From NCBI GenBank assembly GCA_964452105.1, contig CAYVLI010000010.1, positions 10,846 to 19,579 of the forward strand: DNA of 8,734 nt, written 5' to 3'. Both the position numbers and the translations under genes were made by a program. The DNA comes from CAYVLI01 sp964452105 [NCBI: uncultured Nitrospinota bacterium]. GTDB taxonomy: Bacteria; JAUXIQ01. The notes below the pieces were generated by a model, which saw nothing but the letters and a program-made list of their open reading frames with translations, had not been told where the DNA came from and did no database searches. How positions within the stretch are numbered: the first letter of the stretch is position 1; each line of letters begins with the position of its first letter. Shown here piece by piece: positions 1 through 5,959 of this stretch.

Positions 1-147
1 TGGGATTCCATCTCCTTCAACATGGATAAGAACAACATCAAGAGGATAATGATGTCCGAACCGGCCAGAGGCACAAAGATGCATGTGGAACAAATCATCG
101 AAGCCTCCCCCGACGCCAGGACCCTCGTCCGCCAACTGCAAACCTGA
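1..147 (+). CDS. dop: Dop, Pup deamidase/depupylase (C-terminal fragment)
   Basis: An open frame runs from the first base to TGA at 145-147, giving the last 48 residues of a protein whose start lies outside the window. The fragment begins WDSISF and contains PARGTKMHVEQII, which I recognise as resembling the C-terminal tail of Dop (…RGTxxHVexLL…). Position supports this: dop lies directly upstream of pup in the actinobacterial cluster. Dop is a carboxylate-amine-ligase-fold enzyme homologous to PafA. It removes Pup from substrates and, where Pup ends in Gln, deamidates it to Glu. The Pup encoded here already ends in Glu, so depupylation is the inferred main role. The catalytic residues are outside the window and cannot be checked. 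The identification rests on a short tail plus context. The tail does not end in the QYL-type motif of the Mpa/ARC ATPase, so that alternative is less likely. Confidence 0.72.
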   Translation, partial: WDSISFNMDKNNIKRIMMSEPARGTKMHVEQIIEASPDARTLVRQLQT

Positions 148-346
148 ATCCATCAATTATAATTTATTGTAGCGCCCGAATATAGTTTTGCGTGGTGTAC
201 TGGATAAATTTTTGATAATGTGTATATTTATGTTGCAGTTTGCAAAGAAGGCCTCGTACCTCTTTCGAATCAATTCAACGAGAATCTTACGAGCGTCGAA
301 ACGGTAAATCGATGGTCGATAGGATATTCAAAAAAGGAGTGACTAA
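148..346 (+). promoter_or_regulatory. Leader/promoter region of the pup-proteasome operon
   Basis: This is a 199-bp gap between dop and pup, AT-rich over roughly 150-240. A perfect TATAAT lies at 158-163 and a GATAAT at 214-219, but neither has a good -35 hexamer at 16-18 bp. They are therefore only candidate -10 elements. A tight hairpin, ATCGA-TGG-TCGAT, sits at 308-320, just upstream of the pup ribosome binding site. A short ORF starting at 218 or 230 and ending at 307 is reported under findings. The gap suggests that pup-prcB-prcA-pafA can be transcribed separately from dop. This is inference. Confidence 0.35.
334..341 (+). promoter_or_regulatory. Strong Shine-Dalgarno that fixes the pup start
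   Basis: AAGGAGTG lies five bases before the ATG at 347 and is the best ribosome binding site in the operon. The later in-frame ATGs at 377, 383 and 425 lack comparable sites (only a weak GGCGGGA precedes 425). The longer 97-residue Pup is therefore favoured. Confidence 0.75.
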
Positions 347-640
347 ATGTCTCTGGTGAAGATCAGGCGCCCCAGGATGGTCATGCCGATTCCTGGTTCG
401 GATAGAAACCGGTGGCGGGAAAACATGATAAGCGCAACTCAAGAACAGCAACATCAGAGAAAAGAGCGGAAAGATGAAAGGGCCGAAACCACTGAGGAAA
501 CCGCCCCAAGCCAGAACCTTTCTGGTAAAGCTGAAAAACTTAAAGGAGATATGGATCGCATCATCGATGAGATAGACGAAGTGCTGGAAGAAAACGCCGA
601 GGAGTTCGTCAGAAACTACATACAGAGGGGTGGAGAATGA
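347..640 (+). CDS. pup: Pup, prokaryotic ubiquitin-like protein
   Basis: Pup is the small, mostly disordered tag joined through its C-terminal Glu to substrate lysines by PafA, marking them for the Mpa/ARC-proteasome. The C-terminal third (about residues 60-97) carries the family signature: DEIDEVLEENAEEFVRNY followed by IQRGGE. The last three residues are Gly-Gly-Glu, so E97 is ready for ligation without deamidation, unlike the GGQ form of Mycobacterium. Residues 33-52 are highly charged, as in other Pups. The protein has no Cys. At 97 residues it is clearly longer than the usual 60-70. The extra N-terminus (residues 1-26) is basic, with K5, R7, R8, R10, R20, R22 and R24. A start at M27 (position 425) would give a normal 71-residue Pup, but the strong ribosome binding site supports 347. 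The stop overlaps the prcB start (ATGA), which indicates translational coupling. Confidence 0.95.
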   Translation: MSLVKIRRPRMVMPIPGSDRNRWRENMISATQEQQHQRKERKDERAETTEETAPSQNLSGKAEKLKGDMDRIIDEIDEVLEENAEEFVRNYIQRGGE

Positions 641-1434
641 AACTGTTCGAAACCGGAAGCTACGGCGGCTCCAGTTTCTTCGACCTTGTGAGGACGCAAC
701 ACTCGCACCTCCTGCCCTCCTTCTATGAGCCGATTAAAGGCCAACTTCCCGCTTCCCCGAAGCCCGTTGAAGGCACCACAGTGCTTGCCCTGAAGTATGA
801 CCGGGGCGTGGTAATGGCGGGAGACAGGATGGCCGTCGAGGGTTTCCAGGTCGCATCAAAGAAAATCAATAAGGTTTTCAATGCAGATAAACATTCCACC
901 ATAGCCATAGCGGGAGCAGCAGGACCCTGCATGGAGATGGTCAAGCTGTTTCAAACCGAGCTGGAGCATTATGAAAAAATAGAAGGCGAAGCGCTGGTCA
1001 TGGAAGGCAAGGCCAACAAATTGGCTCAAATGATAAACATGAACCTTCAAGCTGCAATGTACGGCCTGGTGGTCATCCCCATATTCGCAGGTTACGACCT
1101 GAACAGAAGCGAAGGGAGAATTTTCCGCTATGATATCACCGGCGGCAGGTACGAAGAAGAAGAATATTATGCCACAGGTTCCGGCGGCAAGGATGCAAGG
1201 AATACTCTCAAAAAGCTATACAGAATGGGATTGACCGAAGACGAAGCCATCAAAGTAGGCATCGAAGCCCTGTTTGATGCCTCGGAAGAAGACCTGGGCA
1301 CCGGCGGGCCGGACTTCATCAGGGGGATATATCCAGTGACCAAGACAGTCACCACACAGGGTGTTTCCGACATTCTCGAGGAAAGAGTACGAGAACATTG
1401 TCAGTCAATACTCGATTCAAGGCAGATGAACTGA
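637..1434 (+). CDS. prcB: PrcB, proteasome 20S beta subunit (catalytic)
   Basis: This is the proteolytic beta subunit of the 20S core, an N-terminal-nucleophile threonine protease that forms the two inner heptameric rings. The 265-residue precursor closely resembles the mycobacterial protein. Self-cleavage at EG|TTVLALKY (G46|T47) would remove a 46-residue propeptide and expose Thr47 as Thr1. The catalytic partners are present at the expected spacing: D63 in AGDR (mature Asp17) and K79 (mature Lys33). Further family signatures are LEHYEKIEG (about 104-112), GYDLNRSEGRI, the GSGG turn and TGGPDFIRGIYP (about 225-236). No signal peptide is present and the protein is cytoplasmic. It overlaps pup by four bases at ATGA (637-640), preceded by the purine-rich GAGGGGTGGAG, and prcA follows after one base. 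Near-equal production of both subunits by translational coupling is inferred. Confidence 0.97.
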   Translation: MKLFETGSYGGSSFFDLVRTQHSHLLPSFYEPIKGQLPASPKPVEGTTVLALKYDRGVVMAGDRMAVEGFQVASKKINKVFNADKHSTIAIAGAAGPCMEMVKLFQTELEHYEKIEGEALVMEGKANKLAQMINMNLQAAMYGLVVIPIFAGYDLNRSEGRIFRYDITGGRYEEEEYYATGSGGKDARNTLKKLYRMGLTEDEAIKVGIEALFDASEEDLGTGGPDFIRGIYPVTKTVTTQGVSDILEERVREHCQSILDSRQMN

Positions 1435-1435
1435 A

Positions 1436-2128
1436 ATGAGCATGCCATACTACGTAGCTCCAGAACAGTTAATGCAGGATAAGGCCGAGTATGCCAGAAA
1501 GGGCATAGCCAAGGGTAAATCTATAGTCGCTCTGGAGTACAGGGATGGGATAATGATGGTAGCCGCCAACCCCAGCGCGTCCCTCAACAAGATTTCCGAG
1601 GTCTACGATAATATAGCCTTCGCGGGGGTAGGAAAATACAGTGAATTCGAGAACCTCCGTAAGGCTGGCATAAGGTATGCGGACTTAAAAGGCTATGCGT
1701 ACAGCCGCGAGGATGTCACCGTCAAATCCCTGGCCAACGCCTATTCCGAAGCCGTAGGCGCCATATTCGTGCGAGATGTCAAGCCCCTGGAAGTAGAGAT
1801 ACTGGTGCTCGAGGTAGGGCAGACCAGTGAAGCTAACTCAATATTTCGTATCCAGTTCGACGGCGCCATCAGCGACCATGAAAGTTTTGTGGTTATAGGC
1901 GGACAGGCAGACCGCATCGAAGCTTATCTGAAGAACAGCTATCGCCCCGACCTTTCCGCGCAGGAAGCGCTGAGGCTCAGCGTAAAGGCGCTGGAGACCG
2001 CCGAAGACAATTCCATCCAGCCTCAGAACCTGGAGGTAGCAGTACTGGACAGAAACCGCACAGGCAGGAAGTTCGAAAGATATACCAGCAAGCAGATAAC
2101 CTCCGCGCTGGAGCAGCATGAATCCTGA
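1436..2128 (+). CDS. prcA: PrcA, proteasome 20S alpha subunit
   Basis: This is the structural alpha subunit of the 20S proteasome, forming the outer heptameric rings, the gated entry pore and the docking surface for the ring ATPase. The 230-residue product matches the mycobacterial protein along its length. Its N-terminus, MSMPYYVAPEQLMQDKAEYARKG, corresponds to the gating segment and H0 helix. ENPSRSLQKISE-type sequence (here NPSASLNKISE) places K52 at the inter-subunit pocket lysine expected to receive the ATPase C-terminus (inference by alignment from memory). FAGVGKYSEFENLRKAGI, RGYAY-like KGYAY and LEVAVLDRNR near the C-terminus are further family signatures. There is no N-terminal catalytic Thr, as expected. 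The ATG lies one base after the prcB stop. An in-frame ATG at 1442 (M3) is possible, but the first ATG gives the family-typical start. Confidence 0.96.
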   Translation: MSMPYYVAPEQLMQDKAEYARKGIAKGKSIVALEYRDGIMMVAANPSASLNKISEVYDNIAFAGVGKYSEFENLRKAGIRYADLKGYAYSREDVTVKSLANAYSEAVGAIFVRDVKPLEVEILVLEVGQTSEANSIFRIQFDGAISDHESFVVIGGQADRIEAYLKNSYRPDLSAQEALRLSVKALETAEDNSIQPQNLEVAVLDRNRTGRKFERYTSKQITSALEQHES

Positions 2129-2180
2129 GCCGGGCGACCCGCTTCCTTTCCCGCGCACCGAGGAAGAGAACGCTCCATGA
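2118..2180 (+). CDS. Possible 20-residue coupling mini-ORF between prcA and pafA
   Basis: A 20-codon frame (MNPEPGDPLP…) begins inside the last codons of prcA and ends at a TGA (2178-2180) that overlaps the pafA ATG (2177) as ATGA. A GGAG at 2110-2113 lies four bases before its ATG. The peptide is acidic and proline-rich and matches no family I know. It may only serve to carry ribosomes across the 48-bp gap to pafA, or it may be chance. Nothing indicates a function for the peptide itself. Confidence 0.3.
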   Translation: MNPEPGDPLPFPRTEEENAP

Positions 2181-3565
2181 AAAAAAGGATATACGGACTC
2201 GAGAGTGAATACGGGATTATTTATACCTCAAACGGTATAAAGACCCTCCCTGTAGAAAAAGTAGTAAGATACCTCTTCGAAAAGCTCATCACCACCGAGA
2301 GCTTTCTCAACGTATTCCTGGAGAACGGAGCCCGAATTTACCTGGACACAGGATGCCACCCCGAATACGCAACCCCGGAAGTCACCAATATCATCGATCT
2401 GCTCAGATATGATAAAGCCGGGGAAAGGCTGATGCAAGATCTATTGCGCCACGCCGAGGGCCGCCTCAAGAACGCAGGGATGACCGGCAACCTGTCGGTT
2501 TTCAAGAACAACACAGACTTCTCGGGAAATTCTTACGGATGCCATGAAAATTACCTGGTGGAACGAACATCCGACTTCTACCACATGGCCGAACAGCTCA
2601 TCCCTTTCCTGGTCACCAGGCAGGTTTACGCGGGCGCAGGCAAGGTCGTGCAGACCAGGTGGGGAACGGACTACTTTCTCTCCCAGAGGGCCGAGCATAT
2701 CTGCCACACCATTTCCGGCACCACCACAAACGACCGCAGCATAATCAACACCCGCGATGAACCCCACGCCGATAAGGAAAAATACCGGCGTTTGCACGTC
2801 ATAGTGGGTGATTCCAATATGTCCGAATATACTTCTTACCTCAAGGTGGGCACCACCGCCATCGTGCTGCAGATGATCGAACAAGGCTTCATTAAGCAGG
2901 ATATGACTATAAGAAATCCCGTTAAATCCCTGCGGGACATCTCACACGATTTCACCTGCAAGAAGAGAATAAAGCTGGACGACGGCCGAAAAGTCTCTGC
3001 CGTGGAGCTGCAAAAGGAATACCTGGAACTGGCCCACAAATTTTTCGCCATGCAGCAGGTCGACCCGGTCAGCAAAGATATCATGAACAAGTGGGAGGAC
3101 GCCCTGAAATGCCTGGAAGAAGAGCCCATGCAGCTCAACAGGAAAATAGACTGGGTCATCAAAAAAAATCTGATAGAGAACTACCGAACCAAAAAGAACA
3201 TCCCCTGGAACAGCCACCGCATCCTGATGCTTGACCTACAGTACCACGACATAAGGGAAAACAAGGGTCTATACTATAAGCTGGAGAAAAATGGTTTGGT
3301 GGACAGAATTCTAAACGAGCAGCAGATCAAGCAGGCCCTGATAGATCCGCCACAGGATACCAGAGCCAAACTCAGGGGTGATTTCATAAAGCTGGCCAAG
3401 AAACTGAACATAAGGTATGATCTCGATTGGAGCTACATCCGTCTGGGCAGTCTCCTTAATATACGGATGATGTGCAAGAACCCCTTCCAGAACAACGTAG
3501 ATAAATTGACGGAACTTCAGCGAAAGCTCGAAAAATCCCCTTCAAAGCGATTTTTCACTCTTTGA
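2177..3565 (+). CDS. pafA: PafA, Pup--protein ligase
   Basis: PafA uses ATP to phosphorylate the C-terminal Glu of Pup and transfers it to a substrate lysine, forming an isopeptide bond. It belongs to the glutamine synthetase/carboxylate-amine ligase fold. The 462 residues match the mycobacterial enzyme from end to end. MKKRIYGLESEYG at the N-terminus contains E9 of the nucleotide/metal site. GARIYLDTGCHPEYATPE (51-68) contains the conserved catalytic Asp, D57. FKNNTDFSGNSYGCHENYL, LVTRQVYAGAGKV, INTRDEPHADKEKYRRLHVIVGDSNMSE and LDLQYHDI are further hallmarks. The C-terminal domain, which contacts Pup, ends at PSKRFFTL. GAGGAAGAG at about 2159-2167 provides the ribosome binding site. It could be confused with its paralogue Dop, but it lacks Dop's N-terminal insertion and sits at the usual pafA position. 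No Mpa/ARC ATPase lies in this window. Confidence 0.96.
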   Translation: MKKRIYGLESEYGIIYTSNGIKTLPVEKVVRYLFEKLITTESFLNVFLENGARIYLDTGCHPEYATPEVTNIIDLLRYDKAGERLMQDLLRHAEGRLKNAGMTGNLSVFKNNTDFSGNSYGCHENYLVERTSDFYHMAEQLIPFLVTRQVYAGAGKVVQTRWGTDYFLSQRAEHICHTISGTTTNDRSIINTRDEPHADKEKYRRLHVIVGDSNMSEYTSYLKVGTTAIVLQMIEQGFIKQDMTIRNPVKSLRDISHDFTCKKRIKLDDGRKVSAVELQKEYLELAHKFFAMQQVDPVSKDIMNKWEDALKCLEEEPMQLNRKIDWVIKKNLIENYRTKKNIPWNSHRILMLDLQYHDIRENKGLYYKLEKNGLVDRILNEQQIKQALIDPPQDTRAKLRGDFIKLAKKLNIRYDLDWSYIRLGSLLNIRMMCKNPFQNNVDKLTELQRKLEKSPSKRFFTL

Positions 3566-3828
3566 TGCGGTTAACTCCAAAGCTGAAAAGCTCGTAGCCA
3601 ATAAGAAGCGTATCATGCCGCTTGTCGCGCAACGAGAGTCCGAAACCCCGCCTGCAGCGGGCTATTGGCAGATGAATATGAAATAGCGCCTTTTCAGCGC
3701 CCGATTTACATAAAATTCGAAATGAATTTCCCCCGGCAACCCTGCCTGTTTTGTTGCTAACAGGGCTGCCGGCAGGGCAGGTAGGGGCAAACACTGCTTA
3801 AAAACAGCAAATTAAATACAGGAGCGAT
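3566..3828. other. Non-coding gap between pafA and ddl
   Basis: This 263-bp stretch has no convincing gene. It holds a short hairpin at 3647-3661 (CCCGC-CTGCA-GCGGG), a tandem AGCGCC pair around 3685-3701, a TAAAAT at 3711-3716 that could be a -10 box but lacks a properly spaced -35, and the longer imperfect inverted repeat at 3733-3772. No run of T follows either hairpin, so neither is a clear intrinsic terminator. A 23-codon frame at 3615-3686 has no ribosome binding site. The gap probably separates the proteasome operon from an independently transcribed ddl. Confidence 0.5.
3733..3772. repeat. Imperfect inverted repeat upstream of ddl
   Basis: Arms 3733-3744 (CCGGCAACCCTG) and 3761-3772 (CAGGGCTGCCGG) pair at 11 of 12 positions around a 16-base loop. 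A competing inner stem, CCTGTT/AACAGG (3745-3750 and 3759-3764), and a third alternative, CCCTGCC/GGCAGGG, share the same bases. This suggests mutually exclusive folds. It lies about 57 bases before the ddl start, with no T-tract after it. A factor-dependent terminator, a leader structure or an operator are all possible. Confidence 0.5.
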
Positions 3829-4953
3829 ATGCCAAGGAAACTCAACGTTGCCGTCATTTTCGGAGGGCAATCGGGGGAGCACGAGATCTCCCTCACCTCT
3901 GCTGCCTCCGTCATGCAGGCCCTGGACTCTAATAAATATAACGTTACCCCCGTGGGGATAACCAGAGAAGGACGCTGGTTGACCTCCGGAGACGTCATAA
4001 AAAGGCTTCGCTCGGCATCCCGGTCGGGCCTCCTGCCTCCAGAAGCTTCCCCGAAACCCGCCGAATCGAAAGAGTTGTATCTGCTCCCCATGGAGAGTGT
4101 GCAGGACAATCCAGGCCCCGGAGCCATAGACATCGCTTTCCCCGTTCTCCATGGGCCATATGGCGAAGACGGGACAGTACAGGGATTGCTGGAACTTGCC
4201 GGCATACCCTACGTTGGGGCCGGGGTACTCGCCTCCGCCGTGGGCATGGATAAAGAAAAAATGAAGGTCCTGTTCGCGCACAAAAATCTTCCCATGGTCA
4301 AATATACCAGCTTTATACGGCGGGACTGGGAAGCGGATGCTAACAGGATAATGGATGGCATCGAAGCAGAAACAGGGTATCCCGTCTTCGTTAAACCCTG
4401 CAACCTCGGCTCCAGCGTTGGTATAAGCAAGGCCGAAGACCGACGTCAACTCAAGCGATCCATAAACCTGGCCTGCAGCTACGACCGTAAAATAATAGTT
4501 GAGGAAGGACTCGACTGCCGGGAAGTTGAATGCAGCGTCCTGGGGAACGAAGAGCCTCAGGCCTCCCTGGCCGGAGAGATCGTGCCCAAGCGCGAATTCT
4601 ACGATTACGAAGCCAAATATACGGAAGGTCTCGCCGACATAATTATACCCGCCCCCATAGACGAAACACTTATGCGGGGGGCGCGAAAAATAGCCCTGGA
4701 AGCCTTCAAGGCCATAGATTGCTGCGGCATGGCCCGGGTGGATCTTTTCCTCGAAAAAAACAGCAACAAGCTCTATCTAAGCGAGATAAACACCATCCCG
4801 GGATTCACGTCCACAAGCGTATATGCAAGACTATGGGAAGCAACAGGAATAGGTTACTCACAACTGCTGGACAGGCTCATCGAACTCGCCCTGGAGCGCC
4901 ACAGAGACAAAGTACGGTCCCTTGCCCCCATCCTTGAACGACCCTCTCCCTGA
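3829..4953 (+). CDS. ddl: D-alanine--D-alanine ligase
   Basis: This ATP-grasp enzyme joins two D-alanines in the cytoplasm to make the dipeptide that ends peptidoglycan stem peptides. The 374-residue product is of normal length. Its N-terminal domain has VIFGGQSGEHEISL (about 9-22), where E17 corresponds to the catalytic Glu15 of E. coli DdlB. Next come FPVLHGPYGEDGTVQG (104-119) and the ATP-grasp region with VFVKPCNLGSSVGIS (187-200). The omega-loop motif FYDYEAKY ends at Y264, equivalent to E. coli Tyr216. This favours D-Ala-D-Ala over the D-lactate specificity of vancomycin-resistance ligases. R303 (MARVDLF) and EINTIPGFTSTS (319-330) complete the metal and substrate sites. AGGAG lies six bases before the ATG. 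The neighbours give no murein operon, so it seems to be a stand-alone gene after the proteasome cluster. Its presence implies a peptidoglycan wall. Confidence 0.96.
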   Translation: MPRKLNVAVIFGGQSGEHEISLTSAASVMQALDSNKYNVTPVGITREGRWLTSGDVIKRLRSASRSGLLPPEASPKPAESKELYLLPMESVQDNPGPGAIDIAFPVLHGPYGEDGTVQGLLELAGIPYVGAGVLASAVGMDKEKMKVLFAHKNLPMVKYTSFIRRDWEADANRIMDGIEAETGYPVFVKPCNLGSSVGISKAEDRRQLKRSINLACSYDRKIIVEEGLDCREVECSVLGNEEPQASLAGEIVPKREFYDYEAKYTEGLADIIIPAPIDETLMRGARKIALEAFKAIDCCGMARVDLFLEKNSNKLYLSEINTIPGFTSTSVYARLWEATGIGYSQLLDRLIELALERHRDKVRSLAPILERPSP

Positions 4954-5013
4954 GAGCAATACCCTCTAAAAAACTTGAATTTTGCTGAAAAGGCAGAGTC
5001 AATAATTTACCTC

Positions 5014-5400
5014 CTAATCAGGCTCGATCATGTCAGGGGAAAAATATTCTTTGAATGCGTCGAAGGCATGCAGGAAGTTGACGGCGCCACCGGGGAGAAA
5101 GGTCAATTCCAGCACCTGGAGCACCTCTTCCTTGGTGGCCCCGACATTAACAGCAGCCTCCATGTGTGTCTTGATGTGGTTCAGGGAAGCCCCCTTGATG
5201 GTCAGTATTGCGACGAAGATGAGCTCCTTGGTCTTCCTGTCCAGCGACCTCTCATCGGTATAAGCTATTCTGGATATATCCTGGTACCTCCGCAGGAAAT
5301 CGAAGTCTTCCGCCGCCAGTATCTTGTGCAGGTCGAAAATATAACCTCGGCCCTCCATCATCTCTTTCAGGTAAGCCTTTTTTTCCTCAATATCAGCCAT
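5014..5400 (-). CDS. Carboxymuconolactone decarboxylase/AhpD-like family protein
   Basis: This small all-helical protein of 128 residues belongs to the CMD/AhpD-like superfamily. The core helix pair is visible as KTKELIFVAILTIKG (56-70), NHIKTHMEAAVNVGATKEEVLQVLEL (74-99) and a C-terminal helix, FLHAFDAFKEYF. E59, H75 and H79 are in the usual places. The redox CxxC of AhpD-type peroxidase partners is absent and the protein has no Cys at all, so disulphide-based peroxidase activity is unlikely. It is closer to the cysteine-free gamma-carboxymuconolactone-decarboxylase branch. The substrate is unknown. It is the last gene of the minus-strand operon: its ATG lies inside the end of the histidine phosphatase gene (8-base overlap), with GAGGTGG just upstream. 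Such genes are common beside oxidative or catabolic genes, but no pathway can be named from this context. Confidence 0.85.
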   Translation of the reverse strand: MADIEEKKAYLKEMMEGRGYIFDLHKILAAEDFDFLRRYQDISRIAYTDERSLDRKTKELIFVAILTIKGASLNHIKTHMEAAVNVGATKEEVLQVLELTFLPGGAVNFLHAFDAFKEYFSPDMIEPD

Positions 5401-5959
5401 TTCGCCACCTCTTGATTCGAGCTGAGTAAATATCGACTATCTCATCCCCGTCAAACTTGAAGATTATCCCTTCGCACTCATTTAGCGGCCCGCCGACCGC
5501 ACGCAGGTCCCAGGCGCCCCTGGCCAGGAGCGCCGCGGGCTCTATGGTTCCCCCGTGTGAAACGATGAGAGCAGAGCCTCCTTCCGGCAGTTCACGGGCT
5601 ACTCTCTTTATCCCTTCGAAGCATCCCTCCGCCCTCTCTCTTATTGCCTTCATGGCTTCAGGGACGCGGAAAAAAGCTTCCAGGAGGCTTACTCCCTCCT
5701 CCCTGACAATCTCTTCCACCCCGGGCATGAGCGGTTTCAATTTATCACCCGGCAGGACTATGAACGCGTCATCGATCCGGTATTCCCTGAAGCCGAAAGC
5801 CTCCATGGTCTGCTGTGTGCGCACCAGAGGGCTGCAGTAGTATGCGCTGTACTTGAGGCTCAACTGGCCCCTGGCCCACTTGGCCAGCTTAATGCCTTCG
5901 GAAGTAACGTTCTTATCCTTGTCGACTATGCTGTGCCTTCTCAGCTCAACCCACTTCAA
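5393..5959 (-). CDS. Histidine phosphatase (phosphoglycerate mutase-like) family protein
   Basis: The product is a cytoplasmic phosphatase of the branch-1 histidine phosphatase superfamily. Starting from the TTG at 5959 it has 188 residues. The N-terminal catalytic motif is ELRRHS (5-10), with H9 as the phospho-acceptor and Ser in place of the usual Gly of RHG. SPLVRTQQT (43-51) supplies the second Arg, and LIVSHGGTIE (131-140) supplies the second catalytic His, H135. The TTG overlaps the stop of the upstream Nudix gene (TTGA), with GGGAG about nine bases before it, and it places the RH motif at the very N-terminus as in the family. A longer frame from an ATG at 6049 would add a 30-residue segment lying entirely within the Nudix gene and is less likely. 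The substrate (phosphosugar, alpha-ribazole phosphate, nucleotide or other) cannot be deduced. Confidence 0.87.
   Translation of the reverse strand: MKWVELRRHSIVDKDKNVTSEGIKLAKWARGQLSLKYSAYYCSPLVRTQQTMEAFGFREYRIDDAFIVLPGDKLKPLMPGVEEIVREEGVSLLEAFFRVPEAMKAIRERAEGCFEGIKRVARELPEGGSALIVSHGGTIEPAALLARGAWDLRAVGGPLNECEGIIFKFDGDEIVDIYSARIKRWRNG

Noticed and set aside
2441-2884. 147-codon minus-strand frame opposite pafA
   Set aside because: It is antisense to highly conserved PafA motifs, with no ribosome binding site.
3647-3661. CCCGC-CTGCA-GCGGG hairpin as the proteasome operon terminator
   Set aside because: It has only five pairs and no following T-tract, so it is not a convincing intrinsic terminator.
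3615-3686. 23-codon ORF in the pafA-ddl gap (MPLVAQRESE…)
   Set aside because: It has no ribosome binding site and no recognisable family, and is short enough to occur by chance.
3757-4449. 230-codon minus-strand frame opposite ddl
   Set aside because: It lies antisense to conserved ATP-grasp motifs of Ddl, and its composition reflects the opposite strand's codon bias.
3829-4953. Vancomycin-resistance type D-Ala-D-Lac ligase
   Set aside because: The omega-loop EAKY tyrosine typical of D-Ala-D-Ala ligases is present, and no vanH/vanX-like neighbours are seen.
4954-5013. Bidirectional terminator between the convergent ddl and CMD genes
   Set aside because: The position is right, but no stable stem is visible. 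Only short A and T runs are present.
4975-5415. 146-codon + strand open frame over the CMD-like gene
   Set aside because: It is the antisense shadow of a well-supported minus-strand family protein, lacks an initiation site, and reads as no known family.
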